A DNA stretch of 64,000 nucleotides from assembly GCF_015832195.1 (NCBI RefSeq), contig NW_024037374.1:4007331-4071330 (forward strand). The letters are read 5' to 3'. The DNA comes from Motacilla alba alba (taxonomy: Eukaryota; Chordata; Aves; Passeriformes; Motacillidae). Of this stretch, positions 53,101-64,000 are shown one piece after another; the first letter of the stretch is position 1; each line of letters opens with the position of its first letter. Below the pieces are notes generated by a model. That model saw only the letters and a program-made list of their open reading frames with translations. It had not been told where the DNA came from and searched no databases. The translations under genes were made by a program, and so were the position numbers.

Positions 53101-55660
53101 TAATTTGGTAGCTTTGGCTGCCATATTTGGCAGCAAACTGGCAGCAAATTTGGCTTTGGCTTTGGCTGCTCAGGGATGTAACACTGAATACCCTACAGAA
53201 CAGGATTGCTCAGGACCCTAATGGCAGTGGTAAACTTTGGGAGAGTGTATACAATGAAAAAAGGAGGATGGGATGGAATTGGCTATTCTTACAGGGTTTG
53301 CTGACACTGTGATGCAGAGAGCTTTGTCTGGTACTGTGAAAAATACAGTGATTGAGACTGCAGGGTTTTTCATGTACCAGACTAGCCTCAAGCTGCAGGA
53401 TTGCTTGAACGGGTGAAGGGGTTGTTAGATGAGCAGTTGAAAAAATGAGATGGGAACCCGTCCCCATGGAGAAGCCATCTCCCAGATGTGCTCCATACCC
53501 TTAACAATGGCCCACTGGAGAAATGGAAACCCCCTGGCTGTGCACGGCTGCACCCAATTTGCAAATACAGCCATGGACAGTGAGACTTGGACTTGCTGGG
53601 CAATTGTTCTGGCTGTGATGGCCCTGGCAGGCCCTGGCACCTGAGAGGCTGCAGGGCTGGACCTTCATGCACTGGAAATAATTAGGATAAATGCAAAGCA
53701 AACGAGAGCTATCAATACTGAAACAGGAATTCAGATTCCTCCAGGACACTTTGGTTTGGTAACTGCTGGCTTGGAGCTTGGCCTTGCAAAGCGTTCATGT
53801 CATGGCAGGAGGAATTGATGCAGAGTATCAAGGAGAAATGACAGTCATTCAGTTGAACAATAGTGAACAAGATTGCATTGTTCAACCCCATGAGCAGGTC
53901 TCACAATTATTGATCTTGCAATTTGGAGAATGATTGTGCAAAAGGAGATCCACCTCCAGTCCCCACCGTTTGTGGAGATGAAGGGTTTGGATCCAGCAGA
54001 CCTAATAATGGAGCCAGAGTGTGGGTGCAGAGGCCAAAAGGCCCTCCCGAGGCAGCTGAAGGAACAGCTCCTAGGAAAGACAACCCTGAATCCTGAAACC
54101 TGGGCAGGAACAATGGGAATATGTGCCTGCAGCCAAGTGCTCTGTGTGAGAAGCAGTCGATATCACAGGATATTGTTTGACACATCCTGCCAGAGCAAAT
54201 CTGCCAGTTTGCCCCAACGGCCCCTTTGGAAAATGCTCTGATCCACGGGGCTCCATGGGAAGGCTGCTGTGACACGGAGGCGCTTGCACACAAATTGCAT
54301 CCAGGAGCCTGGGTGCCCCTCAGGGACTGGGACCTGGCCCCCTTGCAGCCACAGGGGAAAGGGCCCCACCAAGCCTTGTTAGGCACAGACAGCATGGTAA
54401 AGCTGAACAGCAAAGGGCCTTGGAGGCATTATTCTGGACTTAAAATGGTGCTGGCTCCATGGACAACAGAATGATTGTTCCGAACTCGAATGAGATTGAG
54501 AGAAAAGCATGAAGAACTGTGTGACTAAAGTACTAGTGATGTCTGTAAGTTGTACCTTGATAGTCAGCCGGAATCTTTGCGGCCACAAACACCTCTAGTG
54601 TTTCCCCAAGGGATTAGTCATCCCAATGTAATGAACAGTCAAAGATCAGGGTAGGCAAAGTACTCCGTGGCACTAATTGCTGTTCTCAGCTGCAGTTGGG
54701 AGGAATGGCGTTCCCTTGGAGGGCCCACCCTGTGGGGTGGCCAGAACTCTGTCCATGGGCTCTGACTCGTAACTGTCAGTGAAGGCACAGTTCAAGAGAA
54801 CTGTGCTGTGGCACACAGGAATGCAGTGATGGGTTTGACAGGATTCACCAAGATTTCCCTTCAGGAGAAAGCAAACCCTGTTCTAGTTACAGGGGCCCTA
54901 GTGTGAGAGGATTTCTGTGCTTTAGCATCACTGCCAATGTCAGTAGAACTTGGGCTGCTGGAGCTGGTCGGTGTCAGTGTTCCACCCCTCTTGGCTGCAG
55001 GGCCACCATGTAGGGCCCTTCAGCAGCAGCAACCACAAGGAAGAGTTCGGGCCCAGAGAACATTTTTCCTGCCAAGGAGTGCCTCAGATTTCAGAAAGCA
55101 AAAGGTTCTGGTTCATCCTGTGCCCCATGTGTGCTGCACTGTGCTGTGGAGTTTACATGAAGAAGCTGAATGGATTAGTTGAAGAAGTAGCAAATGATAC
55201 TGTTCAAATGTCCAACAGCACATGCTGTGAGCTGCAACAAACACAAACGGGGACTCCACAGAACCGCGTGGCCTTGGATTATCTGCTTGCGGGCCAAGGA
55301 GGAACCTGGGCTATCATGGGACAGGAGCGTTGCACTGCTACCAGTGATGGGTTTGAAGGCCAACAGTCAGGAATCCCCTTGACAGAAAGAGCAGTAGAAG
55401 AGTGGCAGCAAGAAGAAAATTCTTCTTGGTGCGATTGGCTTCATGGCTGCCAAACTGGAGGCTGCTGTGCAATGCATTTGTGGCAGGGTCTGTCATCGTT
55501 GCAGCGTGTGCCCTTGGTGTGCACTCTAACACTCCATGGTAGAGTTGTTGTGACGCTTTGTGCTGGGAAGTGGAGGACTGGGACTTGTCTTAAAAGAGAC
55601 AGTCTCGAGAAAAGACAGGCATGCAACTCTTTCGGCATGTTTTAAAAGGAACGTGAATAG
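53100..55660 (+). pseudogene. Highly degraded ERV coding region (ERV-D)
   Basis: Pieces in order: an unassigned segment 53100-53640; a dUTPase-like motif [14 protein letters not shown] with [10 protein letters not shown] at 53800-53935; an integrase C-terminal-like stretch (LHPGAWVPL ... GKGPHQALLGT) at 54295-54395; and env TM remains at 54950-55645 with an N-R-x-A-L-D-Y-L-L element (TPQNRVALDYLL) before a damaged Cys motif. Many stops. The order dUTPase before the integrase end is unusual for class I elements. Confidence 0.5.
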
Positions 55661-55817
55661 CTCTGAGTGATGAAATGAAACAGCACTTAATTCAAGCACA
55701 AGAGGAGATGCCTTTATGCCTAGTATGTAAATCTGAACTGTGTTATGGAAAGAATGGTTACGAAGGTTGTAGTTCGTTGTAGGACCAATCAAAGTAGCAA
55801 GGCCCGACCAGGCTGGG

Positions 55818-56500
55818 ATCAAGGCCTGAACAGGGCCTGAGGCAAAGTTGGCCTCTAGATGAACCTTCCAACCAAATGTTATATTTGTATCCACTCATTG
55901 AGGAAGCATTGTTACCAAGTGTAATCTGTTCCTTGATAAAACATGGATTTATCTTTCTGTATTTAGAAACCAGACAAGGCCCCATCTGGCCCTGTTTGGG
56001 GGTGAAGGATCAAAGTCAATGCCCTTGGTTCCTCCTTGAGCCCTGGCCAGGCTTTGGGAGAAACCAGTCAGGAGCATGAAACCCGATGTTCCCGTGCTAG
56101 CAGTGATGTCAGCTGGTTTTGTGAACAGTCTAAAAGCTGTGTCCTCTCACAGTGGGGTTGGTTGCCTGCAAAGGTAGAGGCACCTGCAGGAATTCCCAGT
56201 GTCTGGGAGTGGCTCTCCAGTCCTTGCCTTCCCCAGCTGATGTGTGCATCTGGGGGATGGTAAAGGCTGAGGGTAAGTGCTGATGGATCCTTCTTTAATC
56301 CCTGCAGGCAATCTTTGGTAGTAATGACTGGATGGATTGCTGAGCTTCTTTTGTAATTCTTTGCTAATGATGATGTGCTTTGCTGAGCTTCTCCTTTTGT
56401 AATTGTTTGCAGCTGTGCATGATGTAAATGACACAATTCCTGACACAATTCCTTGGTTTCTGTGTCTTTGGTACTGCTGCTGCCCACTGGTGAAACAGGG
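55818..56500 (+). repeat. Right copy of the roughly 650-bp repeat, probable LTR of ERV-D
   Basis: See 51808-52462. It begins shortly after the env TM remnant, as a 3' LTR would. Confidence 0.45.
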
Positions 56501-57665
56501 CCCCCTCTTGCCTACGAGTTCCCCTGGAAGGCAAAAGCCCTCACTGCAAAATTTGCCCCTTCCTCCTTGTCCCCCTCCCCACCCTTTATACCCTGAGCAT
56601 GATGTCCTATGGCCTGGGGTATCCCCGGGGTCAGTTGGGGTCACCTGTCCCGGCTGTGTCCCCTGCCAGCGTCCCGCGCAGCCCCAGCCCCTCCCCAGCG
56701 TGGCTGGACGAGGGGCAGGAGAGGCCTTGGCTCTGTTGGAGCTCAGCGAGAACAAAACCATCTCTGCGTGCTCAGCGCTGTGCTCAGCACCCGGCCCAGC
56801 AGGGTCTCAGTGCCATTGTCTGTGCCGTCAGTCCCTGCCAGGGCTTTCCATGGCAATTGCCAGGACAGGTGAGCCAGGTGTCCCCGCCAGTGACGGCTGC
56901 CATGGAAACGGTGCCCAGCACTGCCCCTTTCTGTCTGGCTGCCCTGGCCTTTGGCCCTGGCCCTGGCGTTTGCTGCCGCTTCCGCGGTGCCTGAGCGGCC
57001 AGCGCGGCACAGGGCAGGTGGCCGTGGCACAAGCCCCAGCAAGGGACCCCCTCTGGCTCTGGGCAGTGACACCAGCCCTGAGCAATGGGCTCAGGCCAGC
57101 TTTCCATGGCCACCAACCACCACAACGGCTCCGGGCACGGGCTGCCATGCCACCAAACTAAGGAACGTGTCCCCATGGCCGTTGCCATGGCACCTGGTGG
57201 CACCAATGAGCGTCGCTGCAATTGTAGCCCCAACAGCCCTGGCACCCCTTTGTCCTGAGGCTTGCCATGGCAGCTGAGGACAGCAACAGCTCTGCAGGCA
57301 AGTGGCCATGGAATCTGGCTGCAGAAATGGGTCCTTGGGGTGGTTTCCAAGGAAAATGGAACTGATGTGGGCTGCCATGGCACCCAAAGCCAGCAGTGGG
57401 GCCACTGCAGTGACCACGGCAACAGTCGCTTGCAATGGCCCACTGCATGTTGGGATGATGATCCTCACTCACAGCTGGCCCAGGGCAGGTCTGGAGTGCT
57501 CTTGGTGGCAGCCTGGGCTTGGCACATGCTTGAGGAGGATGTCTGTTTTCAACAGGGAAACTCAGGAGTTTTAGATTGCTTCCAAAATCAAAGAAGGAAA
57601 ATTCCTCTTTGGCTGAGTGCAGCCAGTTCTCCAAGCAAAGCAGGTGCCCGCTGAGTGAGGAGAGA
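56501..57665. other. GC-rich region with recurrent GCCATGGCA motifs
   Basis: tgccatgg or its variants recur every 40-60 bp from 56850 to 57430, suggesting an old tandem repeat. No exon or RNA gene is supported. Confidence 0.35.
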
Positions 57666-58136
57666 CAGCATGGGGTTGGGGAATGTGGAGCAAGGCTGCC
57701 CACACTGCGTCAGACCTCAAGGCACAGCTTCTCTGAGCAGGCCAGACCTCCTTAGGAGAGGCCCTGGATCAACATCACACACTGCATGCTGCAATCACCT
57801 CTTGTCTAATAGGAACAGCAATAAAAGACCCCCTTTAAAATAGGAATACATATATCCTAGAAGCTCTTTGAAATATTTCTCCATAACTGTAAAAGGAATC
57901 CCTCTTAAAGAGCTGCACTAGAGCAGAGGTGAATCAAGGCAGCGCCATGGTTTGGCAGGACTTGCCTGATCCTAATGAGCCTGACTGTGCATGTGGAGCT
58001 GAGCCCTTGAACCTCAGCGCCTGAGAGGAGATTGCACAAACCTTTCCAGGAGTCAAAGTCACAGGAAACACCCAAAGTGTCTCAAGGCATGAATGGGCCC
58101 CACTGAGGTCCCTCTCCAACGCAGGCTCCCCATGGA
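57666..58136 (+). repeat. Dispersed repeat, copy 2 (homologous to 5211-5675)
   Basis: Collinear with 5211-5675. Continues past the point where copy 1 is interrupted by ERV-B. Confidence 0.75.
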
Positions 58137-58620
58137 CTCCTTGCAGGAGAGAATTGGTGGCCAGGATGGCACAAAAACCTCTCAGGCACTCAGTGGGCAA
58201 AGGGAAATCCAAAGTACCTTCAACACCTTGAGTGTCTCCAAGCATTCATGAGCCCCACTGAGTGTCACTCCAAAGCTCTCAAGGGACTCCTGAAAGCAAA
58301 GCCTTGGGGCCATGATTGCACAAACCTCTCACAGAGTCTGGATCAAAAGGGAAACACCAAGTCCCTTGAAATGACTCAAGTGCCTTGAGGCATTCATGAG
58401 CCCCACTGAGTGTTGCTCCTAACAAAGCCTCTCCAAGGACTAATTAGAGCAGAGAATTGGAGGCCATGATTGCACAAACCTCTCCAACAAGACTCCAAGG
58501 CAAAAGCAAAAGCCAAAGTCCTTTGAAAACCCTGCAGTCCCTGGGAGCATCAAGGAGCCCCCAGGGCCATTCCTGGCCAAGGCTCCCCAGGGACTCCTTC
58601 CAGCAGATCCTTGAGGCCAC
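58020..58620. repeat. Tandem repeat of roughly 150 bp
   Basis: Units share gaggcattcatgagccccac, ttgcacaaacctctc and caaagtc-cttgaaa; copies begin near 58080, 58240, 58390 and 58540. Confidence 0.7.
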
Positions 58621-60080
58621 TGGCATGTGGGCCAGGGGGGGATGCAGAGGGCAGGACAAGGGGCTGACATTGCCCAGCCTGGCTGGGGCTGTGCCAGGAG
58701 GCCCCAGTGGCTCAGGACAAGGTGTCTCCTCCCAGCCCTTGGTGGCACAGAGCCTGCTGTGCCCCAGGGCGCCAAGACTTGGATTCTCTTTGTCCCCTGC
58801 TGCCATCAGTGCCTCCAGTTCTCTGCTCTGCCTGGGGCCTGGGGACACTTTCTCAGTCCTGTCCCTCAGTGAGACCCATTAAAAGTGAAAGAAACTTTGG
58901 AGTTGGATTCTGACTGGGAGTTCTTGAGAGCTTTCTTCAGCTCCCTCTCAGGGACTGATGTTCAAGGCCTCAGCCCAAAGCCCCAAGAGGATGATAAAGT
59001 CCTTGTGCTGTGGCTGTGCTGCTGAGCTGGGCCGGGCTCCTGGCACAGAGGCAGCTCCTGGCAAGGGCAGCGCTGCAGAGAGAAAGCTCTGCCCAGGAGC
59101 AGCTCCTGTGCACAGCCCAGCAGGGCTGGGGCACTGCCTGCAGCCAGCCCGGGCACAGCACACAGGCACAGAGAGCTTCAATCCGTCAGGCCTGGGAAGG
59201 TGCTGAGAAGGGACTGGGCCACAATCCCTGCCAGCCCTTGACACAGGAACCTCTGGCTGCAGGACAATGCAGCTGCAGCTCCTGCAGTGATCTCCTGAAG
59301 CTGAAGCATCCCAATGCCTACAGACTCTGTGAGTACATTCTCTGATGATCTCTTGTGCAGAGGAGCAAGGGGTGCCCAGGGCTGTCCTGCAGAGCAGGCT
59401 CCTGCAGCCCGGGCGCTGTGCTGGAGTCAGGACTCTGCTGCCTGCCAGGAACAGCTCTCAGCCAGCCCTGGAAGCTGCTTCCAGCACTGGGGGACAAGAT
59501 CTGGGTGGAAGGAAACAGCTGGTAAGGCTTGGAAGTGTTCTCCTTGTGTGGTGAGGATGCTGCATGGTTCAGGACTGCTCCCATCATGGCATTTAATTGC
59601 AGAATATTTCCATGTAGATTATACAGGGAACACCGCGAGGCAGGGGCTGCATAAAGGGGAGAAGTCTGCATTTTAAATCTACTGCTCTGGGTTGCCTGGA
59701 TAGGAAATTGCACACAGATATTCATCTCTCAGTTCAGGTTGAGAAAAATCAAAGGAAAATTCTCTCAGATGTTAATAAACCAGGCAGTGACAGTAATCAG
59801 CACAGGGCCCCTTAGAGGCAGCATCAGTGTCACTTTTCCAGCCTCCTCAGGGTTGCTCTGACGTTGCCATCAGAGCCTGCAGAGCCAGAGCTGCCCCTGG
59901 GCAGTGCCAGGGCTGGGAGGGGTCTGCAGGGCAGAACTGAGCCCCCAGGGCTGGGTGGGCTCTGGCAGCACTGGCAGGGCCCAGCCCCGGGCACAGGGAA
60001 GCAGCTGCTGGCAGGGACTCTGCTCCAGGCAGCAGAGCCCTGGGCAGGCAGTGGGGGGAAAGGGCCAACAAGCTGTGCTG
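58621..60080. other. Non-coding interval before the olfactory receptor
   Basis: 59035-59180 is an inverted match to 16000-16190. The rest is moderately GC-rich with no convincing exon. Confidence 0.4.
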
Positions 60081-60156
60081 GCATTTGAAAGTCCTCTCCA
60101 AACCCAACCATTCCATGATGACTTTTTATACAGATCCTCATGCCAAGACAGTGCAA

Positions 60157-61092
60157 ATGTCCAACAGCAGCTCCATCAGCCACTTCCTCCTGCTGGCATT
60201 GGCAGACACGCGGCAGCTGCAGCTGCTGCACTTCTGCCTCTTGCTGGGCATCTCCCTGGCTGCCCTCCTGGGCAACGGCCTCACCATCAGCGCTGTAGCC
60301 TGGGGCCACCACCTGCACACGCCCATGTTCTTCTTCCTGCTCAACCTGGCCCTCAGCGACCTGGGCTCCATCTGCACCACTGTCCCCAAAGCCATGCACA
60401 ATTCCCTCTGGGACACCAGGAACATCTCCTACACAGGATGTGCTGCACAGGTCTTTTTCTTTATGTTCTTTATCACAGCAGGGTATTCCCTCCTGACCAT
60501 CCTGTGCTATGACCGCTACGTGTCCATCTGCAAACCCCTGCACTACGGGACCCTCCTGGGCAGCAGAGCTTGTGCCCACATGGCAGCAGCTGCCTGGGCC
60601 AGTGCCTTTCTCAATGCTCTCATGCACACGGCCAGCATGTTTTCCCTGCCCCTGTGCCAGGGCAATGCCCTGGGCCAGTTCTTCTGTGAAATCCCACAGA
60701 TCCTCAAGCTCTCCTGCTCACAATCCAATACCCTCAGGGAAGCTGGACTCATTGCAGTTAGTGCCTGTTTGGTATTTAGTTGTTTTGTGTTTATTGTTTT
60801 CTCCTATGTGCAGATCTTCAGGGCTGTGCTGAGGATCCCCTCTGAGCAGGGTCGGCACAAAGCCTTTTCCACCTGCCTGCCTCACCTGGCCGTGGTTTCC
60901 CTGTTTGTCAGCACTGGCATATTTGCTCAGTTGAAGCCCCCCTCCATCTCCTCTCCAACCCTGGATCTGTCAATGTCAGTTCTGTATTCGGTGGTGCCTC
61001 CAGCCCTGAACCCCCTCATCTACAGCCTGAGGAACCAGGAGCTCAAGGCTGCAGTGTGGAGACTGATGAATGGATGCTTTCAGAAACATTGA
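60157..61092 (+). CDS. Olfactory receptor, OR14-like (avian gamma-c group)
   Basis: Intact single-exon frame, 311 residues from the Met in MSNSSSISHFLLLAL; an earlier in-frame Met at 60085 is less likely because OR proteins begin just before the NSSS glycosylation site. Seven membrane segments fit the OR pattern: LGNGL in TM1, LHTPMFFFLLNLALSD in TM2, CYDRYVSICKPLHYG at the end of TM3 (MAYDRYVAIC in most ORs), SYVQIFRAVLRI in TM5, KAFSTCLPHLAVV in TM6 and NPLIYSLRNQE in TM7. TM2-TM3 and loop Cys are present. An acceptor-like tttttatacag precedes it. Odorant-detecting GPCR of sensory-neuron membranes; ligand unknown. AATAAA at 61123. Confidence 0.93.
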   Translation: MSNSSSISHFLLLALADTRQLQLLHFCLLLGISLAALLGNGLTISAVAWGHHLHTPMFFFLLNLALSDLGSICTTVPKAMHNSLWDTRNISYTGCAAQVFFFMFFITAGYSLLTILCYDRYVSICKPLHYGTLLGSRACAHMAAAAWASAFLNALMHTASMFSLPLCQGNALGQFFCEIPQILKLSCSQSNTLREAGLIAVSACLVFSCFVFIVFSYVQIFRAVLRIPSEQGRHKAFSTCLPHLAVVSLFVSTGIFAQLKPPSISSPTLDLSMSVLYSVVPPALNPLIYSLRNQELKAAVWRLMNGCFQKH

Positions 61093-61122
61093 ACTGCTGG
61101 CCAATTTCTGCAAATCCCTTGT

Positions 61123-61128
61123 AATAAA
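61123..61128 (+). terminator. PolyA signal of the olfactory receptor
   Basis: AATAAA 31 bp after the stop codon (context tgtaataaaagtc). Whether it is the used site is not known. Confidence 0.5.
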
Positions 61129-61659
61129 AGTCATCTTTGATACTTCTTGTTGGTTTCATTTTGGAGGTTCTTTTCCTTTGTTCTACATTTTAATGTTGTC
61201 CACAAAGAAATGCCATTGTGCAATTATTCATATTGTTTCTCTCCACATTCCTAGTGGCCCCAGACTGCATCAATGAGGGGCTGCGCTCTTGGTGGCTTTA
61301 AATGAACTAAAGGATCTCCCAGAAGAGTTTTCTGCTGAGATGCCCCTTTTGTTGCCTTCTCTGGAGCTGCAGCAGCAATGTCTGTGTGCAGAGCTGGGGG
61401 CAGATCAGTGCTGGCACAGCAGCTGTGCCCAGCAGCAGCAGCAGCCCTTGGTGTTGCCAGTGCTGCTCCCGTGGCCCTGCCCCGCTGCCCTGGTGGCCCT
61501 GGTGTTGCTGTAGGGCCTGAGAGCTCTCGGGGCCGGGCACAGTCCTGGGGGTGGCAGTGCCGGGGCTGCAGCAGGGACAGGCCATGGGCACTGCTGGGGC
61601 AGCGCTGACGCCTCAGGCCAGGGCCTGGGGGCTGCAGGCTCCTTGCCCAGGCTGTGTCA
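61129..61659. other. No gene seen
   Basis: GC-rich with a short cagcagcagcagcagc run near 61430. No feature supported. Confidence 0.4.
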
Positions 61660-62632
61660 AGATCCTGCCGTGTCACCAGGGATCCTTGGTTCCATAGGGC
61701 ACCACAGTGTCACAATTGTTCCCTTAGTGCCAAGAGTCCTTGCAGTGGAGCAATGGCCCCTTGATTGCATTGTCCCCAGGCTCTCCCAAGGGTCTCCTTG
61801 CTTCCGCAGTGGCACAATGGCCCCTTGGTTCAACAAGGCCCCACAGTGTCACAGTGGCCTCTGTGCTTCCACCAGGACCCAGACTGTCACAATGGACTCC
61901 TTGCTTCTGTTCAGCCCCACAGTGCAACAATGGCCCCTTGGCTCCGTGGTGCTCTGTTGTACACAGTGTCACCATGGTCCTCTTAGTGCCCCGGAGTGAC
62001 ACAATGACCCCTTGCTTCCCCAGGGCCCTGCAGCGTCACCATCATCAGAGAATCAACCAGGGTGCAAAAGCCCTTTCCTGATGCAGCCCAGGAGCTTTTG
62101 GCCTTCTTGGCCACCCTGGCACACTGCTGGCTCATGTCCAGCCTGCTGTCCATCACTCCCCACAGGTCCCTTTCTGCCTGGCTGCTGTCCAGCCACTCTG
62201 TCCCCAGCCTGTAGCACTGCAGCTGTTGTTGCGGCTAAAATGCAGGACCTGGCACTTGGTCTTGTTAAATGTCACATTTTTTGATTTGGCCCCTGGATCT
62301 AGCTTTTCCAGGGCCCTGTGCAGAGCTCTCCTACCCTCCAGCAGATATATACTCCCATCCAGCTTGGCAACACCATGGTTCCATGAGGCCCCAGAGTGTC
62401 ACAATGGTCTCCATGATTCCATGAGGCTTCCCAATGTCACAATGTCCCTCTGGCTCCATGGGACCCCATGGTATCATAAAGTCCCTTGGATCCTTGGGCC
62501 CTGCAGTGTCACAATGGATCTTTGGTTCCATGGGGTCTCGCAGTGCAGCAACGAATCCTTGGTTCCACAATGTCACCATGGCCTCTAGGTTCCATGAAGC
62601 CCTGCAATGTCACAATGGTCTCCTTTGGTTGT
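61660..62632. repeat. Degenerate 37-bp-family minisatellite, interrupted by CR1
   Basis: Units such as cacagtgtcacaatggcccc at 61680-62030 and again at 62370-62632, with a CR1 fragment between. Confidence 0.8.
62055..62365 (-). mobile_element. CR1 LINE fragment
   Basis: Reads ttggccttcttggccaccct, ggctcatgtccagcctgctgt, gtgcagagctctcctaccct and catccagcttgg on +, the reverse complement of CR1 sequence downstream of the FADD motif of its reverse transcriptase. Confidence 0.85.
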
Positions 62633-62637
62633 CCAGT

Positions 62638-62971
62638 TGTCGGCGATGGAGAGAGACGGGGAGACTGACTCGGTGATCAGATTCCAATTTTATTGTGGGA
62701 TACAAGCACTTGTATGCTATTTCAGGGAGACTAGGAATGTGTACTACAATGATTAGGTTAAAATCACATACACAAATTTATGCATATAACAACATCTCTG
62801 GCTTGCAGAGTTTAATAGGATTTCCTTTTTCCAGTAAAACTGTCTGATTAAATCTTCTTGCTATCTAGATTTAATTTTCAAAGTTCTGTTTGCTTTTGCC
62901 AAGGCATTTTGTTTATCAAATCTCTTATGCTAATAAGGTCCAAAGTACTCTCTGTCTCGTGCACCTCAACA
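62638..62971 (-). mobile_element. Solo LTR inside the minisatellite
   Basis: 334 bp TG...CA, flanked by TCCAGT (62632-62637) and CCCAGT (62972-62977), a 6-bp duplication with one change. The other array copies (ttggttgcccagtgtcac near 63246) show the empty site. Complement of AATAAA near 62689 gives the - orientation. A 6-bp duplication fits class II ERVs. Confidence 0.8.
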
Positions 62972-62977
62972 CCCAGT

Positions 62978-64000
62978 GACACAATGAACCACTGATGACA
63001 TGAGGCCCCTCAATGTCACAATGGACCTTTGGACCATGGGGGTTTCTTGTGTAACAATGGTCTCCTTTGGCTCCACAGTGTCACAATGGACCATAGATGA
63101 CAGGAGGCCCCTGTGTGTCACCCTGGAGCTTTGGTTCCATGCAGCCCTGCAGTGTCACAATGAACCCTTGGTTCCATGGGGTTCCACAGTGTCACAGTGG
63201 CCCCTTGGTTCCATGAAGCCCAGCAGTGTCACACTGCTCTCCTTTGGTTGCCCAGTGTCACAATGGACCACGGATTACATCAGGCTCTGCATTGTCACCA
63301 TGGACCTTTGGTTCCATGAGGCTGTGAAGTGTCTTAATAGTCTCTCCATGGTTCCACAAGGCAAGTCTCACAACGGACCTTTGGCTCCATAGGAGCTTGC
63401 AGTGTCACAATGGCCCCTTGGTTCCATGACACCCCCAAAGCATCATAATGGTCTCCATGGTTCCATGAGGCCCTGTGGTGTCACAATGGACCCTTGGTTT
63501 GATGGGGCCTCACAGTGTCTCAGTGATCCCTACCTTCCATGGAGCCACACAGCGTCAGTACAGTCCCCTTGGTTCCATGAGGCCCAGCAATGTCACAGTG
63601 GTCTCCATGATTCCATGAGGCCCCGCAGTGTCACAATGGTCCCTTGGTCTCACAGGGCCCCGCAGTGTCACAATGGTCCCTTGGTCTCACAGGGCCCCAC
63701 AGGGTCACAATGGTCCCTTGGTCTCACAGGGCCCCGTGGTGTCACAGTGGTCCCTTGGTCTCACAGAGCCCCACAGTGTCACAATGGTCCCTTGGTCTCA
63801 CAGGACCCAACAGGGTCACAGTGGTCCCTTGGTTCCATGGCCCTGTGCTGCTGCATTCCCCCCTCCCCTTCTCAGGCTGCCCTGCCAGCTGAGAAATGCT
63901 CCTTGGGCCTCAGCCTTGGCCAGCAGCCCCTGGGCTCAGCTTTTCTGGAGCTCATCACAAACACTGGCTGCCCCAGGCCCTGCTGCTGCCCAGCCAGCTC
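62978..64000. repeat. 37-bp-family minisatellite and flank, near-copy of 13582-14656
   Basis: From about 63076 the sequence follows 13582 onward almost base for base, including irregular units and the flank after the array (63845-64000 matches about 14505-14656). The regular 37-bp core is shorter here (about 6 units against about 9). Confidence 0.9.

Noticed and set aside
59830..60627. 265-codon minus-strand frame over the olfactory receptor
   Set aside because: Antisense of the intact receptor; no family similarity.

Overview
The window looks like nuclear DNA of a songbird. It holds an intact OR14-like (avian gamma-c) olfactory receptor, a C2H2 zinc-finger gene of the type expanded in passerines (a short exon reading [18 protein letters not shown] across the splice, then a finger exon), PIM-like kinase sequences, antisense CR1 LINE fragments, several classes of endogenous retrovirus (ERV), and long GC-rich minisatellites. 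The species cannot be named from the sequence. The density of repeats, ERVs and inverted duplications suggests a repeat-rich accessory region (microchromosome, subtelomere or W-like), which is an inference.

Layout. (1) 1-5210: 3' part of a decayed gammaretrovirus-like ERV on + (gag, pro and pol remnants, no recognisable env, one LTR). (2) 5211-5675: a dispersed repeat also present at 57666-58136. (3) 5676-13581: a nearly complete betaretrovirus-like provirus on -. Its two 388-bp LTRs differ at two positions seen by eye. It has a tRNA-Trp-type primer site, gag, dUTPase-protease, pol with one stop, env, and an extra Cys-rich reading frame between pol and env. (4) 13582-17397: tandem arrays (37-bp minisatellite, a TGATGTCA-bearing array, a roughly 170-bp unit). 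(5) 17398-38269: a giant imperfect palindrome with arms of about 10 kb around a spacer of about 0.9 kb with CCAAT boxes. Each arm carries a zinc-finger gene transcribed away from the centre; the right copy is open, the left is broken. A solo LTR sits in the left arm only. (6) 38270-42130: tandem repeats, a solo LTR with 4-bp target duplication, and an internally deleted chimeric ERV (alpharetrovirus-like gag, gammaretrovirus-like env TM, tRNA-Phe primer site). (7) 42131-45060: a microsatellite, a roughly 130-bp tandem repeat and an unassigned membrane-protein-like frame. (8) 45600-51100: a PIM-like kinase gene with one frameshift, a second fragment carrying (CTG)15, two exon-like blocks and (CAG)15. 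(9) 51683-56500: CR1, then an old degraded ERV apparently bounded by repeats of about 650 bp. (10) 56500-60080: repeats. (11) 60157-61092: the olfactory receptor. (12) 61660-64000: the 37-bp-type minisatellite again, interrupted by CR1 and a solo LTR, ending in a near-copy of 13582-14656.

Almost all reading frames outside the zinc-finger, PIM, olfactory-receptor and retroviral genes run through tandem repeats or GC-rich low-complexity DNA and should not be taken as genes. The most unusual items are the pol-env accessory frame with an in-phase A AAA AAC slippery heptamer, the palindrome with differently decayed arms, and the proviruses whose two flanks do not match.
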